Shown: piece after piece, positions 11,331-21,897 of the stretch
Position numbering within the stretch: the first letter of the stretch is position 1
How the letters are laid out: the number at the start of each line of letters is the position of its first letter
Assembly (NCBI RefSeq): GCF_047948215.1
Contig: NC_134455.1
Span: 74,735,689-74,799,688, forward strand
Direction of reading: 5' to 3'
Origin: Lycorma delicatula
Taxonomy: Eukaryota; Arthropoda; Insecta; Hemiptera; Fulgoridae
DNA length: 64,000 bases
Position numbers and translations under genes: made by a program
Notes under the pieces: generated by a model
The model's input: the letters and a program-made list of their open reading frames with translations, nothing else
The model's database searches: none
Told to the model about the DNA's origin: nothing

Positions 11331-12370
11331 TAATCCTGGGCGTAGCCTGCTGTGGTGTATCAGGGGTGAGACGTGGTTTAGAGGTTGAGCAGGACGTGGC
11401 GTCTCAAATATGTACAGAAAAACCCGCGGAATAGAAGGGTTCCGTAGCCGAGAAAGAACTACACGTTTCGTTTTGTCGGAAGAAAATGTAAAACCAGTAG
11501 TTCTGGACGAAGCCTCAAGGCGAAATATAGTGTTCTGTAGCAGTCGCTCTAGAGTGGGCTTGAACGGCTCGCAGTGTAAATAACAAAATCGTCAACGAAT
11601 AGAGAACATAAGACAGGGAGCCTGTACACAATTGGTAATGCTGTTTACGGCTACAGAAAACAAGGTGGCACTTAATACACTACCTTGAGGTACTCCATTT
11701 TCCAAGATGACACTGTCTGAAAGTGAATCGTCTACACGAACACGAAATGTTCGGTAATTTAAGAATTCCCGGATAAAAACAAGCATATTGTCCTGGATTC
11801 CCCATCTCTTGAAGCTGTTAAGAATACCACGTCGCCAAGCTGTGTCGTACGCCTTTTTTATATCAAAGAAGATAGCAATGAGGTGTTGGCGGTTCAGGAA
11901 GGCGTTTTGTATGATTGTTTCCATTGACACTAAATGGTCAATAGAAGATCGTCCTTGTCGGAAACCCCATTCTTCCGAAGAAAGAAAGCCATGTTTCTCC
12001 ATGTAAGCCTGCGGTTTACCATTCCCTCCATTATTTTACACAACACGCTTGTTAAAGAAATAGGGCGGCAGCTTGAGGGATTGGTTTTGTCTTTACCAGG
12101 CTTTAGTACTGGTATAATAAATGCCTCTGACCAGCTGGGCGGAAAGACTTGTTCGAAGAATAAACCATTGTAAATATTCAAAAGACGTTGTAGTGCTGAA
12201 TTAGGAAGATGTAAAAGCATACAATGGCGAACGTTGTCTGGTCCAGGGGAAGTGTCACGTGCGTGCAACAATTCTTTAAATAAGAATGGAGTGTTCAATT
12301 CACCAATTCAATTTTATTGATTTGGATATCGACAAAATTTCCAGATTGCTGTACTCTGTTGTAAATATTG
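11330..12370 (-). mobile_element. I-like non-LTR retrotransposon, reverse-transcriptase part
   Basis: Minus-strand frames from 12298 encode reverse transcriptase blocks in order: ARDTSPGPDNVRHCMLLHLP, LNIYNGLFFEQVFPPSWSEA, IIPVLKPGKDKTNPSSCRPI (block with K-P-G-K-D), SLTSVLCKIMEGMVNRRL, GFRQGRSSIDHLVSM, IAIFFDIKKAYDTAWRRGIL (first catalytic D), ENGVPQGSVLSATLFSVAVN (block with PQGSVLS), then after a shift SLFVDDFVIYT (the YxDD box as FVDD, near 11605-11585). Two frameshifts divide the domain. Downstream the reading continues to about 11330 with the thumb region (TFSSDKTKRVV). It is the 5' continuation of the RNase H fragment at 9050-10272. Confidence 0.85.
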
Positions 12371-12379
12371 AAAAAGTCA

Positions 12380-12980
12380 GGTGACATCACAGTTGTTTAG
12401 TGTAATTGTTGCCAGAAATCATATAAATGCGTATTGCATCCATCCACCATAAAGCAATCAAATTAACTTAAAAGACTATGAAGTCTAATAATCTGGAAAA
12501 TGTGCTTTCTGCCTTCAGCCCCACACAGATATAATTATTCTGGGTACACAGTATAACAGGATCCTTGAATATAACACTATTTATTTAAATCTACTACTGC
12601 TTGCAATATCCTGAGATTGACTGTAACAGCACAGTGCAAGATATTCTATCTTTTTAGTCTTCAAATTCATATGGTAATAATACTACTAAAACAATACAGA
12701 AAGCTCCTGAAACTTTCAAAGAATAATAATAATGAATATATTGATACACTTAATGAAGTACACATTGTTAATAGTGCTGATTTAATTAATAGTAAGTGAT
12801 TTTATAAAGAACTATATTTTAAGTTATTAATTTAACTTCAAAAGTATGAGAGGAGCAATCATTGACATTTGATGCCTCTTGTTATTTTAAATTTCCTAAA
12901 CAATTTAAAAATATAATGCCACTTAAATCATTTTTCACTCAGTTGACTCAAGCCTTTTTAACAAAAAATGGACTGTAATC
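12380..12980. other. Unassigned stretch
   Basis: No gene or repeat recognised. A short lysine-rich frame at 12617-12799 begins at ATG but has no family resemblance or splice context. Confidence 0.45.
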
Positions 12981-12984
12981 AACC

Positions 12985-13135
12985 TCTTGTCTCGTTCCTT
13001 ATTATTACTTCAGCAGATTATGAATGGAACCCTCAGTCATAAAGACCAACTTGAATTCATTTTAAATGATAGATGTATTGATGTAGGTCTCTTCTGTGAA
13101 ACGCATTTTACTCTATAACAAGTTTTTGTTGCACA
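12985..13135 (+). pseudogene. Jockey-like LINE endonuclease scrap
   Basis: Plus-strand frame reads NGTLSHKDQLEFILNDRCID followed by VGLFCETHFTL and a stop. This corresponds to the start of the Jockey ORF2 endonuclease (WN.NG....K.EL...L....ID..LI.ETHFT), including the conserved E-T-H. Nothing further of the element is recognisable. Confidence 0.65.
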
Positions 13136-13439
13136 AGTACATAATTTATTGCTTGGATTGTCTTATAATGTCATTAATTAAGATTTTGAGTAGTATTTAA
13201 AGTATTTTTATACATTGTTACAAATATTTTTGGTATTGAGGATTATTTTTCACCCATTTTATTGTGTATAAATTAACAACAAAACATGAAATAAGTAGTT
13301 ACTTGGTTTTCAAGCATTTTATGCTGTATATTCCTTATTACTGGTATGCTTTGTCTAATTCCATAGCTAATTTTTAGCAAGCCAATACCTTAATCTTCTG
13401 CCAATTATGTTAGGTTTTTCACATACACTGTCATTCGTA

Positions 13440-14480
13440 TAAAGCCGTTTTATGGTGATGAAACTGTTTATCAAAGTACTGTGAGTTGATTGGCAGTAAA
13501 ATATTGTTCATGAGAAGCTAATCAATGAAATATTGAAGATGAACCTCGCAGTTTTTGGCAGTTCCTCCGACTGATAAGAAGTACCAAAAGGAGATGGATG
13601 AATTTATTCAAAATGATATTGCATCGCCACCCAGATAGGCAAACTGAAAGAAGAACATATTATTTTACAATGGGCTGCCATAAAATCTACTTGTGATGGT
13701 TGCCTACCAAATTCACAGAAAATAACAAGCAATGGCAAAAGGAATGTTGTGAACAGCTTTTGAAATGTTATTTGTGATGAGGGAGATTATTTCCTTTTCA
13801 ATATCGTGATGGAAGTTGAAACTTAGAAAATTCATTAGGACCCAAAAGACCAGGAGAGCATGAAAAACCACTATCAAAAAATGATAAAAAAAATTGATTG
13901 TCAAAGAATTATATCACAATAAAAAACCTTCTAAAACAACTCTCTGCAAACAGAATTCTTGTGGCAGTGTTCTGGGATTTTAAACATAATACATTCATGA
14001 CCTGGTAGCCAGGTTAATTTTAAATTCTGTGTGATACATAAGACATTAAAACACCTTAAGAGATGTGTGTGTTGTGTTCGACAATGCATGGAGGCAATAG
14101 TTGTGCAACACGATAATGCTCAGCTTCACACATTATGTGTAACTAACAAGTTCTTATGAAGTTGAACTTATTCCATACGCTTCATATTCAGAGGATTTGG
14201 CACTTGCAATTTTCACTTCTTTAATAGAATTAAAGAGGGATATTAAGGGTATTCACTTCACAAAAAATGACTAGCTGAAGGATGCAGTACGGTCATAGAT
14301 CAAGAAAAGATCACCAGCATTCTTCCTTGATGGAATGAGTAAACTGATTTATCATTGGAAAAATGTGTAGCTGTAAATGGTGACTTCGTGAAAATTAAAT
14401 GTAAGTTTTCGTAGCAAATAAAATGGACTGTTATGCCTTGTTTGTTTCATTCAACTATTTTTATTTGTGATCCATGAGTG
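13440..14480 (+). pseudogene. Decayed mariner element
   Basis: Plus-strand fragments in several frames match a mariner transposase: RILVAVFWDF near 13950, VVQHDNAQLHT near 14098-14132 (second catalytic D in HDNA), LIPYASYSEDLALA-like text in a shifted frame near 14165-14210 (third D), FHFFNRIKE near 14212, GIHFTKND near 14250, and the C-terminal KCVAVNGDFVKIK near 14365-14400, which corresponds to the usual W.KC....GDYV ending. Numerous frameshifts make it inactive. It is of a different subfamily from the relics at 2955 and 6840. Confidence 0.75.
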
Positions 14481-14519
14481 ATTGAATATTTTGTTTTAGC
14501 CATCCCTCATACATACAGA

Positions 14520-15180
14520 GTGGCGCATGAAATAATCCAACATTGGTTTTGTTAAAAAATATTTATTTCAATTGCAATACATAAAAGTAAAATACATGTT
14601 TACTATATACCTGGAGATTATGTTCTTTATCATCTGTTCAATATGACCACCATCACGTCTAGCAACTTCTTTCAACACAAACTCCTATGTTGTTAATAAC
14701 TCAATGACACATATCCTCGGTTATCTCATTGCATGCCTCAATGACCAGCACTTGCAGTTCCGTCACTGTACAAGGACGTTTAGGGAAACTCTTTTCCTTT
14801 AGAAATCCCCAAAGATAATAATCACACGGATTCAAATCAGGACTCTTTGGGGACCAGTTCTGTCCACATGCAAAACAATTAGGAAATTGGTTTGAAATGA
14901 CATTTAAAAGTTTCGTGCAGAAAGTCTAAAACAACATTAGCTGTGCATGATCTGGCTCCATCCTGCATGAACCACTAGGTTTCTAACTGAAACACTTTGC
15001 ATAAAGCTGAGGAACAAAATTATTATTCAGCATGTTTAGATTGTTCATTGTCCGTTCAAAAAGGAATGGCCCTATTACCCCATAACTTGAGATAGTGGCC
15101 CATACAGTAATTACTGGATCATGATGCACCTTTTAATGAAGCATATGTGGATTTTTGGAAGCCCAAAAACAGAAATTTGT
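14520..15180 (-). pseudogene. Mariner-like (DDE_3 type) transposase relic
   Basis: Minus-strand reading yields WASKNPHML near 15165, YCMGHYLKLWGNRAIPF (shifted ITVWATISSYGVIGPF), FCSSALCKVFQLETW, then FMQDGARSCTANVVLDFLHE near 14975-14920, the second catalytic D being in QDGA. After frameshifts come NCFACGQNW.PKSPDLNP-type and LWGF.KEK-type passages, and near the 3' end LDVMVVILNR (shifted RRDGGHIEQ). The element probably starts at GAGTGGCGCATGAAATAATC, 14518 onward. Decayed and adjoining a SINE tail at its upstream end. Confidence 0.7.
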
Positions 15181-15187
15181 TTATTAA

Positions 15188-15245
15188 CATCCTCTGAAGT
15201 AATACCTGACGGTGATTCCCGTAGACTAAACAGAATAAAAAAAAA
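15188..15245 (+). mobile_element. SINE 3'-tail fragment
   Basis: CATCCTCTGAAGTAATACCT followed by GACTAAACAGAATAAAAAAA matches only the last 60 bases of the window's main SINE family, with an A-rich end. The head is missing. Confidence 0.65.
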
Positions 15246-15388
15246 TCTAGCTCCTGTACATGGTGAACCATACCCATGCCGAGGACACCAAACACGAGTT
15301 AGAATCCTGTCAATGGAGGGTTACCATTATAAAATATGTTTAGTAGGCTTCATTTAGAAGACACGAATGTTACCAACCAAACGAATCT

Positions 15389-15430
15389 CGTAGCATATCA
15401 TTTATATTTCACGATAAATGATGTGCTACG
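15389..15430. repeat. Hairpin, 17-bp arms
   Basis: CGTAGCATATCATTTAT pairs with ATAAATGATGTGCTACG; one position is a G:T pair. The loop is ATTTCACG. It lies between the SINE scrap and the full-length mariner-like element. No promoter or coding context is visible. Confidence 0.6.
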
Positions 15431-15740
15431 GTTATACGAACTGATGAAAACGGCCATCGATTGGTAAGGGAGATAACAATATACGATTTGTAGGAGGGTA
15501 ACAACTTAGAATAATTTCTAAAGATATTATCGCGTATTCGCGGTTCGACAAGAATATTTAGAGACTAACCCTTGTAAAAATTTCTTATAAATATAATTTA
15601 TTACTCTCAAACATAAAAAATAATAATAGTAATAAATATATAATATATGAAACGGTAATTCAAATTAAAGACATAATTAATTTATTAACGATTAAATTAT
15701 AAATATTAAAATGTAGTTCCGATTTACTAAACACTTAATA

Positions 15741-17069
15741 CAGCGCGTTTCATAATGTTCTTCAGAGTTTAGAAAATTCATTAACAAAATCTATTTCACT
15801 CATAAGAATAAAACAAGTACTGTGCAAAAGAGTACTTCAAATAGTTTTTTCCACGTATAGTAGGCAGTTAGTAAACCATTTGCTCGCTAGGCGTCGACAG
15901 TAGAGAAAATGGCTGCCACGGAAAGCGAGAAGTCGTTCTGTGTATTAGAATTTCACTTGTCAAAGTCAGTAATTTCTGTGCAACGTGCGTTTCGGTTAAA
16001 ATTTCATAAGGAGCCAGCAAGTGAACATTCAATTCGTGCATGGTATAAACAATTCAGTGAAACTGGTTGCTTGTGCAAGCGAAAATCAACTGGTCGTCCA
16101 TCAACCTCAGAAGTGTATATCGAACGTGTGCGTGCAAGATTCATTCGCAGTCCTTCAAAATCGACTGCGGCTGCAGGCAGAGAATTAGGAATTCCAAAAA
16201 CAACAGTGTGGAGAGTTCTCCGTAAACGTTTATTATGCAAACCGTACCATCTTCAATTAATCCAGCGTCTTTCTGATGGAGATAAAACACGTAGGCTCGA
16301 TTTTTGTTTACAGTTACAGGAAAAGATGTTGTTAGATGAAGGTTTTCTAAACAAGATAATTTTCAGCGATGAAACTATTTTCCATATTAGCGGCAAAGTA
16401 AACCGTCATAACGTGCGAGTTTGGAGAACTGAAATCCCACACGCTTATGTGGAACACATTCGAGATTCTCCGAAAGTAAACGTTTTTTGTGCGATCTCTC
16501 ATGAAGCAGTGTATGGGCCGTTCTTTTTTTATGGAAACGACAGTAACCGGCATGATATACCTGGATATGTTACAATTATGGCTTATGCCTCAGCTACTCA
16601 ACGACTTCATTTTCCAGCAATACGGTTGTCCTGCCCATTTTCATAAAGAGGTTCGACATTACACAACATTACCTCGGCGCTGGACGTGCGTCTGAAGAAG
16701 ACCAACACATTATGCTGTGGCTACCAAGATCACCAGCCTCTCGCAATGTGATTTTTTTCTCTGGGGTTACGTAAAAGATAAGGTGTTTATCCCACCAATG
16801 CCGCACAATATCGCTTAGCTAAAGGATCGCATAATCAATGCAATCAACTCTATCGAAAATGACATGTTAGAACGAGTTTGGCAAGAGTTAGCTAGACTTT
16901 CATGTTGATGTGTACCGTGTCACCAGAGGAGCACATATTGAACGTTTATAGATTTTTACAGAAACTGTTTGAGTCCCTGCATCACTTCGTACAACTTTCA
17001 TTTAGGTAAGTGAAATACTTTTTTTGTACTGAATTTTTGTAACTCCTAAGAACGTTATGAAACGCCCTG
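15741..17069 (+). mobile_element. Full-length mariner-like element, inactivated
   Basis: Imperfect terminal inverted repeats of about 30 bp bound the element: the left begins CAGCGCGTTTCATAATGTTC and the right, read on the minus strand, begins CAGGGCGTTTCATAACGTTC. TA dinucleotides flank both ends (15739-15740 and 17070-17071), the target duplication of the Tc1/mariner superfamily. The length of 1329 bp is normal for the superfamily. The single transposase gene inside is broken (see next entry). Ends are intact enough to be recognised in trans by a related transposase. Confidence 0.9.
15909..16960 (+). pseudogene. Transposase of the 15741-17069 element (helix-turn-helix plus DDE_3), disabled
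   Basis: The first 213 codons from ATG 15909 are open and typical: SEKSFCVLEFHLSKSVISVQ and KEPASEHSIRAWYKQFSETG (first HTH), STGRPSTSE, then ELGIPKTTVWRVLRKRL (second HTH), and FSDETIFHISGKVNRHNVRV with the first catalytic D. A frameshift near 16545 moves the reading to GMIYLDMLQLWLMPQL. The second catalytic acid is lost (QQYGCPAHFH where QQDGAPPH is usual). The third region reads RSPASRN where SPDLTP is expected, so that acid is lost too. Later fragments CDFFLWGYVKDKVFIPPMP and SIENDMLERVWQELA are still clear, with stops between. It encoded DNA cleavage and integration in the nucleus; this copy cannot. Confidence 0.9.
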
Positions 17070-17600
17070 TAACTAATAGAAACTAAAATTAAATTAACAA
17101 TAAAATCAAATCTGCAATTCACTTTCTGCAAGTATTATTCACTTACTGTTCACAAAACTGTTTACAAAAGAATACACTACAATTTATGAATGAACAAAAT
17201 ATTGTCGCTTTCACTCTTATTCACAGATAACTCAAGTACAGATTCTTTTTTTCAATCACTGTTTAAAATGGAATACTCATGACGGACTTTTCACTTGTTT
17301 ATTACCAAACAATTACTGTTATCGCACACTGCACCAAACTCGAACTTGAAAAACTAACTTACTCCGCTGGTCCTAGGCAGAACAAATACTCGACCCGTCT
17401 TTTGGTTGTACAAACGCAATAATTTCTTTTTCTGCGCCTTCCATGCTTTTCTGCAAGTCCTTTTCTAGAAAGAATCCCTTTGACGTAACTTCTAAATTCT
17501 TCATTCTTATTTTCTCTCTTTCTTCTTTCTGGAAGCTTCTCCATCCGTTACAATATAGAGGTATAAAAGATCATAAATCTAATTTGTGAACAGAGATTAA
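17070..17600. other. Unassigned stretch
   Basis: Non-coding in appearance. A basic minus-strand frame at 17544-17359 starts at ATG (MEKLPERRKRENKNEEF) but has no family resemblance and no splice or polyadenylation context, so it is not called as a gene. Confidence 0.4.
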
Positions 17601-19995
17601 TAGGTCATACCTTCACTAGAAAAGACAAACGAGCTTTTCGTGTGGTGATTAGGGCCTGCACCACTCGATTTCAGTGAAGAAGGCCACAAGAACAACCGAT
17701 TGTCCCAGGAAGAACAGGAACACTGCTGCAACCTGTGCTTTATGCCAGTCCAACAAACTATCGGGGTTACAGAGTATACAAAAAGATATTACAGAGAAAA
17801 CAAAGGCAAATCGAAGCTTACTTCATGGGTCAATCCACTGGCCTTTAGGGCATCCGGCCTCATGCTTGATGATAAAAATCTGCTCACGTAAACACCCCAC
17901 GCGTTTTAGCAATTTCCCCACATGGAGCACTTGGGAATGTCGGTATGAAGCCTGAGTCTCTCCGCCGAACATATGCTGTGGTAGCTGACCGTTGTGGTGA
18001 GAATAGTGTGAACAAATTAGAGAAGCTTGCTTCAAAAATAGATTTCCCTGTTCAACAGATAGGAAGTCTAATAAGCTTGCTACTCAGGTACTCTCAAAAA
18101 TTTCTTACGTTTCCTTCGTATCGTTGCATGGAACATTAACGGCCCAATTTCTAGGCGGGAAGAACTGGAAAAAATGGCAATTACCATTGCCATTTTACTG
18201 ATATCAGAGACGCATTTCACAGACTGCAATTACTTCGAGGTTTCTCAATGTACATGAAATATCACATGACTGGACAGCTCATGGGGGAACTGTTGTGCTG
18301 GTTAGGAGTTCTCTGCGACTTCACCAACTCCCTGGTTTCTACACTAACCAGATTCAAGCGACCACGGTGGAGGTTACAAGCCGGTTGGGATGTATAAGAC
18401 TGTCCGCTGTGGACTGTTTTTCTCGTCACTTTATAACTAACAAGTTAGTCTCCGAATAGTTTGCAACATTAGATTCCAGGTTTATCGCTGGAGGATCAGG
18501 AACGCGAAAGATCCATTGTGTTATTCTCGGTTGACAATAAACCGGGGAAGGACGTTGAGGAGTTGTATTATAAATCTAAACCTGAACGTAGTCTCAGGGT
18601 TTCAACAAACATATAGGCCTACGGGCCTAACGAAGATTCTCGATTTACTTGATTTTTATATCACTTCTGGTATATCGTCTATAATCGTACACTTCAATAA
18701 AAAACAGTGATGACGTCGGATCACTCGCCCTTTTACTTACATTATGTGCGACGGTGTTGAGAAAAAAAAGGAAGCCTATCCTTCATACTAAAAGGACGGA
18801 TTGGGACTCTTATCAAGACGGATCGAGGAGAAACTAACTGACCCACCCCCACTCAGAAACTGATTTGATAACTCGGACAATATTGAATACGAAACGTAAT
18901 TTTCAACCTACATCACGCAGGAAGGTGCATGGCGATCTACATCTGAGGAAATATATTGGAACAAAGACAATAATTATCTGAGAGAAGTGATAGATCTAAC
19001 TGGCTCAAAAAGATGTCTCAGATGTAAATGGCAAAGGTTTAGGAGACCGGAAGACAGAAAATTCCTTGACAAGGCTGAGGTTATTGATAACTGTCGGGAA
19101 CGAAAAATTCAAGGATTGTATTGGAAATCTTTTTAACCTGAATAGGGATGCACTCCCTATTCACTCTATGGAAAGCCACAAAAGGGTGTCAATGACTTGC
19201 ACTGAAACTACTTACATTACAAATAATGGATCATAGGTGAGAAATGACAAAGGGAAGTGATTTATTTACTTCACCTAGGTGAAATATTTCAACTACGTGA
19301 TGGAGAAATTAAAGAAATTTTTGAGAGAAAATGCCAGTCAGCTTTCCAATTAAACCAATCTCGTGTTGCGGTTAATTAACCTGAGAAGGCGACTGAAGAA
19401 ACCCCCCCAGGTTCTGATTTAGTGACACATAAAATGTTGGTTATGCTCCTCCTTAAAGGCATCACGTACATTAAAGACCTTTTTAAGGCTGTCCTGCAAA
19501 AATTCTTATTTCCCAGCAGAATGGAAATTATGTCAGCTGGTAATGACCTAGAAACCTGCACACAAGGTTTCTTCTTACAGACCAATTAGCCTCTTAACAG
19601 TCATATCTAAACTATTTGAAAAGCTAGCCATTACTTTGCAGGCTTAGGCATGAGCAAGAAATTTCAGACCACTAATTTGGGTTCAGGAATGGTTACTCAC
19701 CATCAAACAATTATGTAGTCGTCAACATCGTCAGTAGGTGTCTAGAAGAAAGAAAATTTTGCTTGGTGGCCTTCTTAGATATCCAACATGCCTTTGATTA
19801 TGAGTGGTTGCCTGTTCTATTCTATAAATTAAAATTAAAACTCCCTCAACTCTACTACCTTGTCTTACAAAATTATCTTGAGAGGGACATTTCTCCTAAA
19901 TCAGATATAATGATGGGTTATTGAGATTCTTCGAAATCAGATCAGATATACCTCAGCTCAGTGCTGGGTCCTGTGCTGTATTCAATACTCATTGT
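17600..19995 (+). mobile_element. Jockey-like non-LTR retrotransposon, 5' and middle parts
   Basis: Plus-strand fragments follow LINE order. Between 17620 and 18110 lie frames that may be ORF1 debris. At 18128-18240 the ORF2 endonuclease starts as WNINGPISRREELEKM, then LLISETHFTDCNYFEV. The text around 18270-18345 (AHGGTVVLVRSSLRLHQLPG) continues it. The reverse transcriptase begins near 19380 with TEETPPGSDLVTHKMLVMLL and KGITYIKDLFKAVLQKFLFP, then the shifted equivalents of RPISLL. (DQLAS near 19585) and of FLDIQHAFDY (near 19780-19800, first catalytic D). Many frameshifts and stops. A SINE interrupts it at 20013 and it resumes at 20331. Confidence 0.75.
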
Positions 19996-20012
19996 AGACC
20001 TTCCAACCCTAA
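19996..20012. repeat. Target-site duplication of SINE, left copy
   Basis: AGACCTTCCAACCCTAA (17 bp), identical to 20314-20330. Confidence 0.9.
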
Positions 20013-20313
20013 CCCACCGGGTTGGTCTAGTGGTGAACGCGTCTTCCCAAATCAGCTGATTTGGAAGGCGAGAGTTCCAGCGTTCAAGTCCTAGTAAAGC
20101 CAGTTATTTTTACACGGATTTGAATAATAGGTCGTGGATACCAGTGTTCTTTGGTGGTTGGGTTTCAATTAACCACATATCTCAGGAATGGTCGAACTGA
20201 GAATGTACAAGACTACACTTCATTTACACTCATACATATCATCCTCATTCATCCTCTGAAGTATTATCTAAACGGTAGTTACCGGAGACTAAACAGGAAA
20301 AGAAAGAAAGAAA
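20013..20313 (+). mobile_element. tRNA-derived SINE, full-length copy
   Basis: About 300 bp. The head resembles a tRNA: an A-box-like GGTTGGTCTAGTGGTGAAC near 20020-20038 and a B box GTTCAAGTCC at 20083-20092. These are the internal RNA polymerase III promoter. The body includes CAGTTATTTTTACACGGATT and TTGGTGGTTGGGTTTCAATT. The conserved 3' tail CATCCTCTGAAGTATTATCT then CGGTAGTTACCGGAGACTAA ends in a GAAAGAAAG purine tail. Perfect 17-bp direct repeats flank it, the mark of LINE-mediated target-primed insertion. This is the best copy in the window. Its insertion split a Jockey-like LINE, whose reading continues on the right. Confidence 0.93.
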
Positions 20314-20330
20314 AGACCTTCCAACCCTAA
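20314..20330. repeat. Target-site duplication of SINE, right copy
   Basis: Identical to 19996-20012. Confidence 0.9.
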
Positions 20331-21030
20331 AAAATTGCATTTTCACCTCATTTGCCAATGACATAGCTATCCTTGCTAATGATGAAGACCGTGGACTAGT
20401 CTTGAAAAGACTGCAATTAGCATTAAAACTTATCTGCGCATGGATAAAGAAGTGGCGAATAAAAATTAATCAGCATAAATTGAATCACATCTTATTCACT
20501 ATAAGAAGAGGTGACTTTCCCACTTTGAACCTGGACAGTATTTTGTTCCCACAATTAGAGCATATGGTACCTTGCATTGCACCTAGATCAGCTTTTGACC
20601 TGGAAGTATCACATGAAGGAGAAAAGAAATCTGAACACGAAATACAGGGAACTGCATTGACTACTGAGGACAAAAACTCACTCCTACCATTATCTAATAA
20701 AATTTTGATGTACAAAGTTGTCTTACAATCAATCTGGATTTATAGTGTGGAGTTTGGGTAACAAATAAAAGTAATGTTGACATCATACAACGTTTCTAAA
20801 ACAAGGTAACGATTACATTTGCAGAGGAGTCATGGTTCACACAGAACAATGATATTCACAAATAGTTTCTGTCTATTCCTGGGAATGTGAACAGTTCAGT
20901 ATTAAATACCAATGGCATTCAGAAAATCATGTCAATTGCTTAGCAATCAACCTGCTTAATAACAACCAGGACATTTGAAGGTTGAAAAGTCTCCATGTGC
21001 CCCACATGCACTAGATGGCAGATTACAATT
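20331..21030 (+). mobile_element. Jockey-like LINE, reverse-transcriptase 3' part
   Basis: Continues the LINE after the SINE. FTSFANDIAILANDEDRG carries the YADD box as FAND (the second D is replaced by N-D after a shift of one residue). Then come LVLKRLQLALKLICAWIKKW and RIKINQHKLNHILFT (thumb), and LLPLSNKILMYKVVLQSIWIYSVEFG (the conserved K..LYK....P...Y....W segment). The text near 20930-20990 matches the Jockey C-terminus (HVNCLAINLLNNNQDI). The 3' UTR is AT-rich and fades into TTATTATTATTTTT-type sequence near 21030. Confidence 0.8.
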
Positions 21031-21039
21031 ATTATTATT

Positions 21040-21670
21040 TTTACTTACTATTATTATTGTTGTTTTTGTTTACTTCTTTACTCTTTTGTTAATTGTTACA
21101 TTATTCTTGTTACTATCTAGCTAGATTGCTATGTCTATTGTTTCACTAACAGCATTTGTTGAGCTTACTTATATATTTAAACTTTGCTTATTGATAACGT
21201 TAGTTATTTTTTTTATTTATACTTAAGTATTGATTCAGTTATTATGGGAGTTCATTAAGAACCCCTTATCAGTGATAATTATTATACAATTGTTTGGATC
21301 CAGTATAAAAGTCTGTTTGTAAATAAACTAGTTGTGGAACAAAAAAAACTATTAATTCCCATTCAAATGAGCATAATTTAAGAAGGGTCATTTTAGTTAT
21401 CTTAATCACAAATTTTTAATTTAAATTCATAACTACTAGTCTGTATTACTGTTCTACCTCAAATATTTGAATATGAAAATGTTTATATTAGTATAACTAA
21501 ATTTGAAAAAATTGGATAACTCAAAATGTTACAGTTGTGAATAAAATAACCAAAAAAATAAATAAACAAGTATTTTTAAAATTAAGAAAATATAAATATA
21601 AAAATTACAAACATTAAAACAATTAAAGATATATAATTAATATATATATATATTTTCTCTTTTTAAACTA
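21040..21670. other. AT-rich stretch, no gene seen
   Basis: Low-complexity A/T sequence without coding potential. It may include the LINE 3' UTR. Confidence 0.5.
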
Positions 21671-21679
21671 CACATTTTG

Positions 21680-21862
21680 GATATTTTAATAAAGTAGCTT
21701 TTTTATCTTAGCATGCAGAACTACCATTATTTATTGCTTCAGAGGATTAGATGAAGTGGCAACAATTGTGTAGAATGTGAAAATTCCATACCTGACCAGG
21801 ATTTGAACTCAGGGCCTCTGGATGAAAGGCCAAGACACTACCATTTGCGCTATGGAGATCAA
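21680..21862 (-). mobile_element. Second tRNA-derived SINE (tRNA-like head, shared tail)
   Basis: On the minus strand, 21862-21788 reads like a tRNA: CATAGCGCAAATGGTAGTGT (A-box region), CCTTTCATCC (anticodon-arm region), GAGTTCAAATCCTGGTCAGG (B box and acceptor side). No CCA end or intact acceptor stem is evident, so it is a tRNA-related head, not a working tRNA gene. Downstream the minus strand continues with ATCCTCTGAAGCAATAAATA, GGTAGTTCTGCATGCTAAGA. This aligns with the 3' tail of the main SINE family although the heads differ. Confidence 0.6.
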
Positions 21863-21897
21863 CTATTAAAGTAGCTAACTGATCACAAGAGTAATAC

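Noticed and set aside
21788..21862. Functional tRNA gene
   Set aside because: A tRNA-like A and B box are present, but the acceptor stem does not close and the sequence continues into a SINE tail.
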